Source of the DNA: SHLQ01 sp964517125
GTDB taxonomy: Bacteria > Actinomycetota > Acidimicrobiia > Acidimicrobiales > SHLQ01
NCBI GenBank assembly: GCA_964517125.1
Contig: CAZFBD010000009.1
Location: 19,884 to 83,883 of the forward strand
Length of the DNA: 64,000 nucleotides
Direction: 5' to 3'
The first letter of the stretch is position 1; every line of letters starts with the position of its first letter. Below the pieces are notes generated by a model, which worked only from the letters and a program-made list of their open reading frames with translations, searched no databases and was not told the origin of the DNA. A program made the position numbers and the translations under genes. Positions 30,702-38,103 of the stretch are shown in pieces.

Positions 30702-30748
30702 ATCTGTGGTCGCTGGTGGTCGCATGGCGACCACCAGGGTCCACAGAT
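30702..30748. terminator. Nested palindrome between convergent genes (probable bidirectional terminator)
   Basis: An outer 8-bp stem (ATCTGTGG 30702-30709 with CCACAGAT 30741-30748) encloses a perfect 10-bp stem (TGGTGGTCGC 30714-30723 with GCGACCACCA 30727-30736) with a three-base loop. It fills the gap between the stops of the zinc peptidase gene and tsaD. No T tract, so termination efficiency is uncertain. Confidence 0.6.
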
Positions 30749-30752
30749 TCCG

Positions 30753-31751
30753 TTAGAGGACGGGGAGGCGGAGGCTGGAGTTGGCGCCGTGGTCGAGTTC
30801 GGCGGGGCCGTCGGACAGCCAGCGCCACCAGCCTGCGGCGGCGATCATTGCGGCGTTGTCGGTGCACATCGAACGACTCGGCACGAACGCCTGGAGGCCA
30901 TCCTCCACACAGACGTCGAGGACACGCTCACGCAGACCCGAGTTGGCGGCGACACCGCCGCCGATACACAAGCCAGCAGCACCGAACTCGTGGACCGCTC
31001 GGCGAGCCTTGGTGACGAGCACGTCGACCACGGCCTCCTGGAACGACGCCGCCACGTCGGCGTCGGTGGAGTCGGGGTTCTTGCGAACATGATTGACGAC
31101 CGAGGTCTTCAAGCCGCTGAAGGAGAAGTTGTACCCGTCGTTCTTCATGGCTCGGGGGAACGCGATGGCGGTGGGGTCGCCGGACTCGGCGAGCTGATCG
31201 ATGATGGGTCCACCCGGGTAGCCGAGGCCGAGGTAGCGGGCGACCTTGTCGAACGCTTCGCCGGCGGCATCGTCGAGCGTTTCACCAAGGAGGCGGTACT
31301 GGCCGTGGCCTTCCATGAGCACGAGCATCGTGTGTCCACCAGACACCAGCAGGGTGACGAGCGGCATGGGGATTTCTGGCTCTTCGAGCGACGCGGCGTA
31401 CAGGTGCCCTTCGAGGTGATTGACCGGCACGAACGGCTTGTCCCACACGAGGGCGAGCGACTTTGCCGCGCTCACTCCAATGAGCAGCGAGCCGATCAGG
31501 CCAGGCCCGACGGTTGCGGCAACCGCGGTGAGTTCGGGCGGTTCCACACCCGCTTCGATCATCGCTTGCGCAATGACCGGTGTGAGCATTTCGACGTGCG
31601 CCCGGCTGGCAACCTCGGGTACCACACCGCCATAGCGAGCGTGGATGTCGATCTGGCTGGACACCACCGACGAGAGGACGTTGGTGCCGGATTCGACGAC
31701 GGACGCAGCGGTTTCGTCGCATGAGGTTTCGATGGCAAGGATCAGGCCCAT
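30753..31751 (-). CDS. tsaD: tRNA N6-threonylcarbamoyladenosine synthase subunit TsaD
   Basis: 332 residues from the ATG at 31751 (MGLILAIETSCDET). With TsaB and TsaE it transfers the threonylcarbamoyl group onto A37 of tRNAs reading ANN codons. Features: the ASKHA start ETSCDETAASV, the SRAHVEML region, the iron-binding NHLEGHLYA near residue 110, LVSGGHTMLV, and FSFSGLKTSVV then GGGVAANSGLR. It is the last gene of the tsaE-tsaB-rimI-tsaD block, and its start overlaps the rimI stop by ten bases. Confidence 0.97.
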   Translation of the reverse strand: MGLILAIETSCDETAASVVESGTNVLSSVVSSQIDIHARYGGVVPEVASRAHVEMLTPVIAQAMIEAGVEPPELTAVAATVGPGLIGSLLIGVSAAKSLALVWDKPFVPVNHLEGHLYAASLEEPEIPMPLVTLLVSGGHTMLVLMEGHGQYRLLGETLDDAAGEAFDKVARYLGLGYPGGPIIDQLAESGDPTAIAFPRAMKNDGYNFSFSGLKTSVVNHVRKNPDSTDADVAASFQEAVVDVLVTKARRAVHEFGAAGLCIGGGVAANSGLRERVLDVCVEDGLQAFVPSRSMCTDNAAMIAAAGWWRWLSDGPAELDHGANSSLRLPVL

Positions 31752-32287
31752 GGTGTCTCCAGGTCGTGCACGAAGTGCATGGTGTTGATGCGTTCCAGGT
31801 ACTCGCCGGCGAACTCGGGGCTCCACAGCACCAGCGCGTCCTCACCGTTGTCTCCGTAGTAGCCCCGACGGATTCCTGCCGGGGCCAGACCGAAGCGACG
31901 GTAGAGGGTGAGTGCGTCGGTGTTGGTTGACCGAACCTCGAGCGTGAGCGCCCGACAGCCCGCACCCTGCGACGCTCGGATGAGCGCCAGCATGAGGTCG
32001 TGGCCAAAGCCCTGGCCCTGCGCCTCGGCGGCGAGCGCGATGGTGCTGACGTGCGCTTCGTCGGCCATGAACAGGACGCCCGCATGGCCGAGGGGTCGGT
32101 GGCTTCGTTCGAGGACGAGATGCGTTCGGTTGGAGCCCGTGACCTGGTCGATGGTCATTTTGCGGGACCACGGCGTGGGATAGGCGTGACGGTCGATGGC
32201 CATGATGTCGTGCACATCACGCGGCTCGGCGCGTCGTATCACCAGCTGCTGCTGGCCGGTGCCCGGTCGGGCGTCGACGTCAGTCAT
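31742..32287 (-). CDS. rimI: Ribosomal-protein-S18-alanine N-acetyltransferase-like GNAT
   Basis: 181 residues from the ATG at 32287 (MTDVDARPG). GNAT features are clear: RRAEPRDVHDIMAIDRHAYPTPW near residues 18-40, the acetyl-CoA loop AAEAQGQGFGHDLMLALI near 90-107, LEVRSTNTDALTLYRRFGL near 119-137 and the closing RGYYGDNGEDALVL. RimI acetylates the N-terminus of ribosomal protein S18 and some other proteins; its place between tsaB and tsaD is standard in bacteria. It overlaps tsaB by eight bases and tsaD by ten. Confidence 0.93.
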   Translation of the reverse strand: MTDVDARPGTGQQQLVIRRAEPRDVHDIMAIDRHAYPTPWSRKMTIDQVTGSNRTHLVLERSHRPLGHAGVLFMADEAHVSTIALAAEAQGQGFGHDLMLALIRASQGAGCRALTLEVRSTNTDALTLYRRFGLAPAGIRRGYYGDNGEDALVLWSPEFAGEYLERINTMHFVHDLETPWA

Positions 32288-32978
32288 CGGCTCGGGTCTT
32301 CCAGTTGATTTCGGCATCAGGAAGACGCAGGTACATGGGCTCGAGCTCGCTGGCCTGGACAAACTCTTCGCGCAATGCGCGGTGGTGGGCGATGTCGACC
32401 AGCGAACGGGCCGACGGATACGCCAGATCCTGTCCGGCGAACTCCACGTGCTTGAGACCCTTGAAGTCGCCCTCGTGGCGGATGGCTCCGTCGCCGACCA
32501 ACAACACGTCTTCCTTCACGGCCACGAGCTCACCGCACAGTTCCGATGGAACGGCGACCGTGGGTTCGGTGATGCGCTGGACCCCGCCCGGAACGGCGCG
32601 GTAGGAGGCGGTGAAGACCTCGCCTCGACGAGCATCGAGACAGGTGACGATTCGCCGGGAGGAGTGTCGGGCTGCGAAGGCCAGCATGTCCAGGCTGGAG
32701 ACACCGATCATGGGCACACCGAGCGCGTGCGCAATGGCCATGGCTGATGCGAGTCCCACCCGAAGGCCGGTGAAGAGGCCGGGTCCGACATCGACCGCGA
32801 CCACGGAGATCTCGGAGAGCTCGACTCGGGCCTGCTTGGCGACGAACTGAATTTGTGGGGTGAGCGATTCGGCGTGACGGCGATCGCGTGCCGAGTGCGC
32901 CGAGGCGAGCACACCCTCGTGGCCACCAATGGCGACACCAACCTGCGTTCCGGCTGTTTCAATTCCCAGGATCAGCAC
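32280..32978 (-). CDS. tsaB: tRNA threonylcarbamoyladenosine biosynthesis protein TsaB
   Basis: 232 residues from the GTG at 32978 (VLILGIETAGT). It is the inactive TsaD paralogue that scaffolds the complex. Visible: the ASKHA start LGIETAGTQVGVAI, the paralogue signature VVAVDVGPGLFTGLRVGLASA near residues 63-83 and the SSLDMLAFA segment. The usual TsaD metal histidines are absent, as expected. It overlaps tsaE by seven bases upstream and rimI by eight downstream, so all are coupled. Confidence 0.95.
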   Translation of the reverse strand: MLILGIETAGTQVGVAIGGHEGVLASAHSARDRRHAESLTPQIQFVAKQARVELSEISVVAVDVGPGLFTGLRVGLASAMAIAHALGVPMIGVSSLDMLAFAARHSSRRIVTCLDARRGEVFTASYRAVPGGVQRITEPTVAVPSELCGELVAVKEDVLLVGDGAIRHEGDFKGLKHVEFAGQDLAYPSARSLVDIAHHRALREEFVQASELEPMYLRLPDAEINWKTRADD

Positions 32979-33469
32979 GGTTCGTCTCCACTGGTGACGT
33001 CGAGTTCCAGTCCGGCCGCAATGGCGGGCTCGCGGGAGCACCAACGTTCACCGACAGGGCGAAGTTCGATCTGACGATCGTCGTCGCCCTCGCCGAAGGT
33101 GAACCGGACTTCGAGAAAGTCGGCCGGCAGCGTGGACACGATGGCGTCGCCCCACTCGATGAGCACGACCCCGCCGGCGTCGAGGAGGTCGGGCAGGTCG
33201 AGGTCGAGAACCTCGGACATCTGTTCCAGCCGGTACACGTCGAGGTGATTGAGCGGCAGCCGACCCTGGTATTCACGAGCGAGCGTGAAGGTGGGACTGG
33301 TCATTGGCTCGGCCACGCCGAGCGCCGCCCCATACGCCTTCGAGAACGCGGTCTTGCCGGCACCCAGATCCCCGACGAGGACGAGAACATCGCCGGGGGC
33401 GGCCATGTTGGCCAGGACAGCACCGAGATGTCCGGTCTGCTCAGGTGAGGAGGTTTCGATGCGCAACAC
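32972..33469 (-). CDS. tsaE: tRNA threonylcarbamoyladenosine biosynthesis ATPase TsaE
   Basis: 165 residues from a GTG at 33469 with GAGG just ahead. The Walker A motif VGDLGAGKTAFSKAYG lies near residues 33-48, then SPTFTLAREYQG, LNHLDVYRL and the ALIEWGD-type Walker B region (VVLIEWGDAI). The ATPase drives the TsaB-TsaD cycle. The last 30 residues (after ELRPVGERW) are an uncharacterised extension. It starts 39 bases after the P1 peptidase gene on the same strand and heads the coupled tsa block. Confidence 0.95.
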   Translation of the reverse strand: MLRIETSSPEQTGHLGAVLANMAAPGDVLVLVGDLGAGKTAFSKAYGAALGVAEPMTSPTFTLAREYQGRLPLNHLDVYRLEQMSEVLDLDLPDLLDAGGVVLIEWGDAIVSTLPADFLEVRFTFGEGDDDRQIELRPVGERWCSREPAIAAGLELDVTSGDEPC

Positions 33470-33508
33470 GACCTCGATTCTACGGATGATTTTCGGCGGT
33501 GAGCGGCC

Positions 33509-34405
33509 TCAGGTCCGGCTTGCAGCAATGGCGTGTTGAACTGCGGTGGCCGCAAGCAGGCGGGCCGTCCCGACATCATCGGACAGGCCCGCGTCCGCAT
33601 CGATCGGTCGGCCGACGGCAACCAGCGCGTCACCATCTGCCGGCCCGTGCGCCGGGATGATCGCTCGGGCCATGCCGTCGTGGCCCGCTTGGGCCAGAAG
33701 ATGGCACTGAGCCTTCGAGAACCTGCCGTTCGTGACGACGAGTCCGATGGTCGTGTTCTCGCCAAGTGGCGAGTCCTCCTCGGGCCATTCGAAGGAACCG
33801 TCAGCGATTGCCGCCGCAGTGCCTTGTCCCTGTGGCTCGGTCGTCAGGTCTCCAACCGCATTGACGGCGACGAGTGCACCCACGACGAGATCGTCGCGGC
33901 GGACCTGGGCCCAGGCAATGCCGGCATCTCTGGCAGCATCTGGGCCGCGCCACTTGCCGACGGTGGCTCCGGTGCCTGCGCCGACCGCACCGATCTCGAA
34001 CGTCGTCGATGCATCCTCCAGAGCCACTGCCCCCTGTTCCGGACCAGGCCGTACAGCACCATCGCCAACGCCCAGGTCGAACAGCGACAGACCCACAACG
34101 ATTGGGACCCGTCCAAACCGGGTTTCGAACCCAACATCGGCCGCTGCCAGCGACGCCATGACTCCGTCGGCGGCGGCCAGCCCGAAGGCCGAACCGCCGG
34201 AAAGGACGAGAGCATCGATGGACTGCACGGTGCGGGTTGGGTTGAGCAGACCGAACTCGCGGGTTGCGGGAGCACTCCCTCGAATTTCTCCGGACGCAAC
34301 CACAGCCTCATCGAATCGGACGACCGTGCATCCGGTGCGGGCATGGCTGTCGGTCTGGTGCCCCACCCGCATCCACGGGAACGCCGTCTCGATCATGTTC
34401 GACAC
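33509..34405 (-). CDS. P1-family (DmpA-like) N-terminal-nucleophile aminopeptidase
   Basis: 298 residues from the GTG at 34405 (VSNMIETAFPW), chosen because GGAGG is placed seven bases ahead; an ATG at 34453 would overlap the divergent selenoprotein gene. The family signatures are VGHQTDSHARTGCTVVRF near the start, LSGGSAFGLAAADGV near residues 68-82, VNAVGD near 176-181 and ENTTIGLVVTN near 205-215, where self-cleavage exposes the Thr nucleophile. The family includes L-aminopeptidase D-amidases. It is probably transcribed with the tsa genes. Confidence 0.9.
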   Translation of the reverse strand: MSNMIETAFPWMRVGHQTDSHARTGCTVVRFDEAVVASGEIRGSAPATREFGLLNPTRTVQSIDALVLSGGSAFGLAAADGVMASLAAADVGFETRFGRVPIVVGLSLFDLGVGDGAVRPGPEQGAVALEDASTTFEIGAVGAGTGATVGKWRGPDAARDAGIAWAQVRRDDLVVGALVAVNAVGDLTTEPQGQGTAAAIADGSFEWPEEDSPLGENTTIGLVVTNGRFSKAQCHLLAQAGHDGMARAIIPAHGPADGDALVAVGRPIDADAGLSDDVGTARLLAATAVQHAIAASRT

Positions 34406-34447
34406 CACGGGACCTCCTGGGCGGCGATTGAGTGGCATGCTGGAACC

Positions 34448-34708
34448 ATGCACATCAGCATCACCTATTGCGTTCCTTGAGACTATTCATCCCGCGCCGT
34501 GAGCGCGGTCGACGATCTGCTCAGCAATTACCAGCACATCATTTCGTCGCTGACCCTGCACACGGGCGGCAGCGGTGTCTTTGATGTCGTCGTTGACGAC
34601 GTGGTGCTCTACTCCAAGAAGCAGACTGGGCGCCACGCGAATCCCGGCGAGGTATTGGAGCTCTTCACCGCGGCCCACGCCGACGGTGTCGCCCGCTACG
34701 GGACCTGA
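34448..34708 (+). CDS. SelW/Rdx-family selenoprotein with in-frame TGA (selenocysteine)
   Basis: 86 residues if TGA 34478-34480 is read as Sec (U). From the ATG at 34448 the frame gives MHISITYCVP-U-DYSSRAVSAVDDLL, so TGA occupies the second Cys position of the CxxC redox motif. The rest is an undamaged Rdx/SelW fold: LLSNYQHIISSLTLHTGG, SGVFDVVVDDVVLYSKKQTG and RHANPGEVLELF. The family is thioredoxin-like and takes part in thiol redox chemistry, with partners unknown. A SECIS-like hairpin starts 11 nt after the TGA. Read with TGA as stop, the GTG at 34499 would give a 69-residue protein lacking the active site. The alternative, a recent nonsense mutation, fits less well. The gene is divergent from the P1 peptidase. 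Confidence 0.82.
34492..34508 (+). promoter_or_regulatory. Candidate bacterial SECIS element
   Basis: CCGCGC-CGTGA-GCGCGG folds into a perfect 6-bp stem with a 5-nt loop, inside the coding frame. The stem begins 11 nt after the TGA and the loop 17 nt after it. The G as second loop base and the GU in the loop fit the published bacterial SECIS pattern (loop 16-37 nt after UGA, G among the first two loop bases). No bulged U is seen. Confidence 0.7.
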
Positions 34709-34723
34709 CCCGGCAGCTGCCCC

Positions 34724-35088
34724 GTGAGAGCCGACCGACTGATCGCTCTGCTCCTTCTGCTGCAGCAGAAGGGCCGGATCACGGCGGCACAGGCCGCAGA
34801 AGAACTGGAAGTCTCCACTCGTACCGCTCGACGTGACCTCGAGGCGCTCGTCATGAGGGGGGGTTCCCGTGTACTCCACCCACGGTCGCTGTGGCGGGTG
34901 GCAGCTGATCGGTGGAGCGTCGACAGATCTCACCGGGCTGTCGGCCGACGAGGCGCAGGCGCTCTTTCTATCTGCTGGCCCTGCGCTGGACAGCACACCC
35001 GAGCTCAAGTCGGCCATGAGCACCTCCGGAGGACGTCAAAGCCGAGATGCGCCGGATCACCGCCGAGCTTCAGGATGTGTGGGGCTGA
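34724..35088 (+). pseudogene. Decayed WYL-domain transcriptional regulator (frameshift plus internal deletion)
   Basis: The GTG at 34724 starts a normal YafY/WYL regulator: DRLIALLLLLQQKGRITAAQ and AAEELEVSTRTARRDLEALV form the winged helix-turn-helix. At a run of seven G (34858-34864) the frame is lost; removing one G restores GVPVYSTHGRCGGWQL and LTGLSADEAQALFLSAGP. After ELKSAM the central WYL domain is missing and the sequence jumps, in another frame, to PEDVKAEMRRITAELQDVW with a stop at 35086. A usual member has about 310-330 residues; about 120 codons remain. The TGA overlaps nothing but abuts the SCO6745 gene stop. An assembly error could explain the G run, but not the deletion. Confidence 0.75.
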
Positions 35089-35814
35089 TCAGGCGAGTGC
35101 GGCTGCAAGGGCGTCGGCGCCGGCGGCGAGGGCATCGATCTGCTCGCTGGTGAGCGCGCGGTAGTGGTCGGCCATGAGTTTGTCGGTCATGGCGTCGATG
35201 GATGCCAAGGTCTCGTGGTCGGCGTCGGTGGCCGACGGAAGTTCTTCCCAACCGAAACCCGCCCCATCCTCGGGGCGCCGGATGGCGTGGGCGAGAACCG
35301 GGTCCATTCCGTGGGCGACGATGGCGACCAGGTGAACGCAACCTCGGAGCTCCCGAAGAACGATCGCGTTGAACATGGCCGCACCCTCGGCATCTGCGGG
35401 CGGGGCTTCCGCTGCGTAACCGGCGAACAACGAGAGCGCTGCCAGCGAAGCCGACTCGATCAATGCGGCAGAGGCGTCATTGAATGCGTCGAGCCCCTCG
35501 ACACCTGCGAAACGTTCCCGGCCGACATCCTCAGCCCAGTCCAGATAGTTGCGGCTGGCGTCGCGGGGCGCCATGCGTGCGGCAGCCGAGTCCCACATCT
35601 TCTTGACGAGTGCCGGGTTGAAGTAGCCGAACGCCGAGGCCACGACCGCCGATTCGACATCGCCGAGCACGCCGCCACGGCCGAGGAAGTACATGCGAAA
35701 GCCGTCGAGTCCAGCAGCCTTCGCCTTTGCGATCACTCCGGGGTCGAAGTAGTGAACGGCGCCAACGCCGTTCAGGACGGGATCGATTCGTGTCGCTGCT
35801 TCCTCAGGTGTCAT
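35089..35814 (-). CDS. SCO6745-family protein
   Basis: 241 residues. The segments AVHYFDPGVIAKAKAAGLDGFRMYFLGRGGVLGDV near residues 19-53 and VASAFGYFNPALVKKMWDSA near 57-77 are the hallmark of this actinobacterial family, which is all-helical and has no known activity. No signal peptide or membrane segment. The C-terminal DADHETLASIDAMTDKLMADHYRALTSEQIDALA is also family-like, with a possible two-His feature. The stop abuts the decayed WYL regulator; the histidine phosphatase is divergent 87 bases away. Confidence 0.75.
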   Translation of the reverse strand: MTPEEAATRIDPVLNGVGAVHYFDPGVIAKAKAAGLDGFRMYFLGRGGVLGDVESAVVASAFGYFNPALVKKMWDSAAARMAPRDASRNYLDWAEDVGRERFAGVEGLDAFNDASAALIESASLAALSLFAGYAAEAPPADAEGAAMFNAIVLRELRGCVHLVAIVAHGMDPVLAHAIRRPEDGAGFGWEELPSATDADHETLASIDAMTDKLMADHYRALTSEQIDALAAGADALAAALA

Positions 35815-35901
35815 GGCGCGAGCATATTCGTTCGCCGGATTCCGAACACTGCCGGAGTAGGGATCGGCCGAGGCGCCTCCACGCCGTTACCCTGCAACCG
35901 C

Positions 35902-36474
35902 ATGGATCTGATTCTCGTGCGCCATGGCCGTCCTGAACGTGTCGATCACGACCCCACGGGCGCCGACCCCGGGCTCACCGACCTGGGCCACCGCCAAGCG
36001 AGTGCGGCCGCCAGCTATCTGCTCGATACCAACATCGACCACCTGTATGTGAGTCCCATGCTCCGAGCCGTCGAGACCGCCGCGCCTCTGGCCGAACTGC
36101 ACGGCCTCACCCCAACCGTCGTCGACGACATCGCCGAATTCGACATCGGCGAGCCCAGCTACATCCCGGGGGAAGAGGCCAACTACACGGCCGAGGACAT
36201 CGACGAACTGTTCCAAAAGATGACGTCGCCAGAGTTCGGCGAGCGGGTCATCCGGGGCATGGAGGGCATCATCGCATCCCATCCCGGCGACACGGCTGCC
36301 GCCGTGTGCCACGGCGGTGTCATCTCCCGATACGTGTGCCACATCCTCGGGTTGAACCCAACCGACACCTTCCTCGATGCGCACTACACCTCGGTCACTC
36401 GCATCCGAGGATCTGCAAGCGGCCGCCGATCAATCACCACGTTCAACGAGCACCACTGGTTGCGCTCGCTCTGA
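35902..36474 (+). CDS. Histidine phosphatase family protein
   Basis: 190 residues from the ATG at 35902; the longer open frame upstream is antisense to the SCO6745 gene. Active-site parts are visible: LVRHGRPE with the phospho-accepting His near residue 9, the second Arg in YVSPMLRAVETA near 52-63, an acidic EFDIGEP loop, and the second His in AAAVCHGGVISRY near 131-143. This is a 2-His phosphatase or phosphomutase with an unknown substrate. It is followed 19 bases later by the next gene on the same strand. Confidence 0.92.
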   Translation: MDLILVRHGRPERVDHDPTGADPGLTDLGHRQASAAASYLLDTNIDHLYVSPMLRAVETAAPLAELHGLTPTVVDDIAEFDIGEPSYIPGEEANYTAEDIDELFQKMTSPEFGERVIRGMEGIIASHPGDTAAAVCHGGVISRYVCHILGLNPTDTFLDAHYTSVTRIRGSASGRRSITTFNEHHWLRSL

Positions 36475-36493
36475 GTCCCGTAGGTTCGTACGC

Positions 36494-37096
36494 ATGACCA
36501 CGGCCGGGTGGGTTGCGCCAGATCTTTCAGACGAAGCCATTCGAGGGTCCGATCTGGACCGCATGGCCCGCTATCACGAGGCGCTCGAGGCGGCCGGCAT
36601 GCGCGTCCTTCCCAGCGAACTCCGGCGGGTCCCGCTCACCGTCGATGCCCAACCGTCGAACTTCGCCTGGGATGGTGAGCGCGTCGTCCTCCTCGACACG
36701 ACGCCACCGCTCATCTGGGATGCCGGCGGCGGACCGTTCTGGGACTCTGGCAACTACCTGAAGGCCATTCCCGCTCCCCTGCGTCCGGCTGCCATGCATT
36801 TCGTCCGCAAGCAGGGTGACCTTTCCCGGACCAGCCGAGGTGTGCTGGCACTGACCGCCTTGTGGATGAAGCGCATCGATCTCCCCCAGTGGGTCCAGCC
36901 GGCGATCGACACCTTCAACCCGCTCCTCGACACGCCCATCACCATCGAGGAAACCGAGCGTGAGTACGCCGAGGTCATCAAGCGCATTCCGAACATCAAG
37001 CGCATGGCGCGCATCGAACGTTTCTGGCAGACCCGAGTGCGGCGCTCGGACTACCAGTTCTTCATCACCAACAGTTTCACGGGGGAAATTTTGTGA
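36494..37096 (+). CDS. Hypothetical protein, possible kinase-fold remnant family
   Basis: 200 residues from the ATG at 36494. I do not recognise a named family. The segment TVDAQPSNFAWDGERVVLLDTTPPLIWD near residues 50-77 resembles the catalytic/metal loop of aminoglycoside-phosphotransferase-like kinases (xHPxNxxx...xxxD), but the usual HGD is absent (VDAQPSN), so this is only a suggestion. The rest is helical with many aromatic and basic residues (IKRMARIERFWQTRVRRSDYQFF). Its stop overlaps the GTG start of the FAD oxidoreductase by four bases, so the two are co-translated and probably linked in function. Confidence 0.7.
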   Translation: MTTAGWVAPDLSDEAIRGSDLDRMARYHEALEAAGMRVLPSELRRVPLTVDAQPSNFAWDGERVVLLDTTPPLIWDAGGGPFWDSGNYLKAIPAPLRPAAMHFVRKQGDLSRTSRGVLALTALWMKRIDLPQWVQPAIDTFNPLLDTPITIEETEREYAEVIKRIPNIKRMARIERFWQTRVRRSDYQFFITNSFTGEIL

Positions 37097-38085
37097 TCGA
37101 ACACGTGACCGTCGTCGGCGCGGGCCTCTCCGGGCTCATCGCTGCACACGAACTCGCCCAAACCGGTGTGTCCGTTGATGTCCTCGACAAGGGACTCGGT
37201 GTCGGAGGACGCCTCGCAACCCGCCGCATCGCCGGCGCCACGTTGGACCATGGAGCGCAGTTCTTCACCGTCCGAGGACAGCGGTTTCGAGAGTTCACCG
37301 ATGACGCCATCGAGGCCGGCATCGTCGATGTGTGGTGCCACGGTTTTGGCACCCGGGACCGGTACCCCCGCTACCGGTGTCCAGCCGGTATGACGGCGCT
37401 TGCGAAGTGGCTGGCGGACCGGACCCGATCCCACGGCGCCACGATCACCACCGACGTGCGGGTCGAATCCGTCGGAGCCGGAACGAACGAGTGGCTCGTG
37501 ACCGACACCGAAGGCCGAACTCGACCGACCGACGCCGTGATTCTGACGCCGCCGGTCCCGCAGACTCTCGACCTGCTGCGCATTGGCGGTGTCACCGTCG
37601 ATGCGCCACTGGACCGTCAGCTCGACGCACTCAGCTACAAGCCGACGATGGCATTGCTCGTCGTCCTCGACGGGCCATCGGCCGTTCCACGACCCGGTGG
37701 TGTCCAACGCACCGAACGCGACCTCTTCACGTTCATCGCCGACAACGCCATGAAGGGCATCAGCGACGTTTCCGCATTGACCTTTCATGTGAACGGCCCC
37801 ACGAGCACTCGTCGGTGGGACGACGACCCCGAGGAGGTTCGCTCCGACCTTCTGCGAACTGCATCACCGTGGTTCGGCGGCGCCAAGGTGGTCGAATCGC
37901 AGCTGAAGACGTGGCGGTATGCCGGGCCGTACGTACCGTTCCCGGCGCCGTGTGTCGTTGCACATGTGGAACCCGGGCCGCTGGTTCTCGCGGGCGATGC
38001 CTTTGCCGGACCGAAGGTGGAAGGCGCCTTCAACTCGGGACTCGCAGCGGCAGCCGAGATTGCCTCGCGACTACCGGCCAGCTGA
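37093..38085 (+). CDS. FAD-dependent oxidoreductase (renalase / amine-oxidase-like)
   Basis: 330 residues from the GTG at 37093. The dinucleotide-binding fold is at the N-terminus: VTVVGAGLSGLIAAHEL near residues 5-21, ending in VDVLDKG, followed by the amine-oxidase-family GVGGRLATRR and LDHGAQFFTVR. The middle has YRCPAGMTALAKWLADR and the end a second FAD segment, LVLAGDAFAGPKVEGAFNSGLAAA near 298-321. Size and layout fit the renalase-like group, which oxidise reduced nicotinamide derivatives or amines. It is coupled to the upstream hypothetical gene. Confidence 0.9.
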   Translation: MIEHVTVVGAGLSGLIAAHELAQTGVSVDVLDKGLGVGGRLATRRIAGATLDHGAQFFTVRGQRFREFTDDAIEAGIVDVWCHGFGTRDRYPRYRCPAGMTALAKWLADRTRSHGATITTDVRVESVGAGTNEWLVTDTEGRTRPTDAVILTPPVPQTLDLLRIGGVTVDAPLDRQLDALSYKPTMALLVVLDGPSAVPRPGGVQRTERDLFTFIADNAMKGISDVSALTFHVNGPTSTRRWDDDPEEVRSDLLRTASPWFGGAKVVESQLKTWRYAGPYVPFPAPCVVAHVEPGPLVLAGDAFAGPKVEGAFNSGLAAAAEIASRLPAS

Positions 38086-38103
38086 CTCCGCAACCAACAT
38101 CCG

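Noticed and set aside
34478..34480. The TGA as a simple nonsense mutation or sequencing error in the SelW-like gene
   Set aside because: It lies exactly at the Sec/Cys position of the family motif and is followed by a well-placed hairpin, and the rest of the frame shows no decay. A single-base error from TGC or TGT is still possible but less likely.
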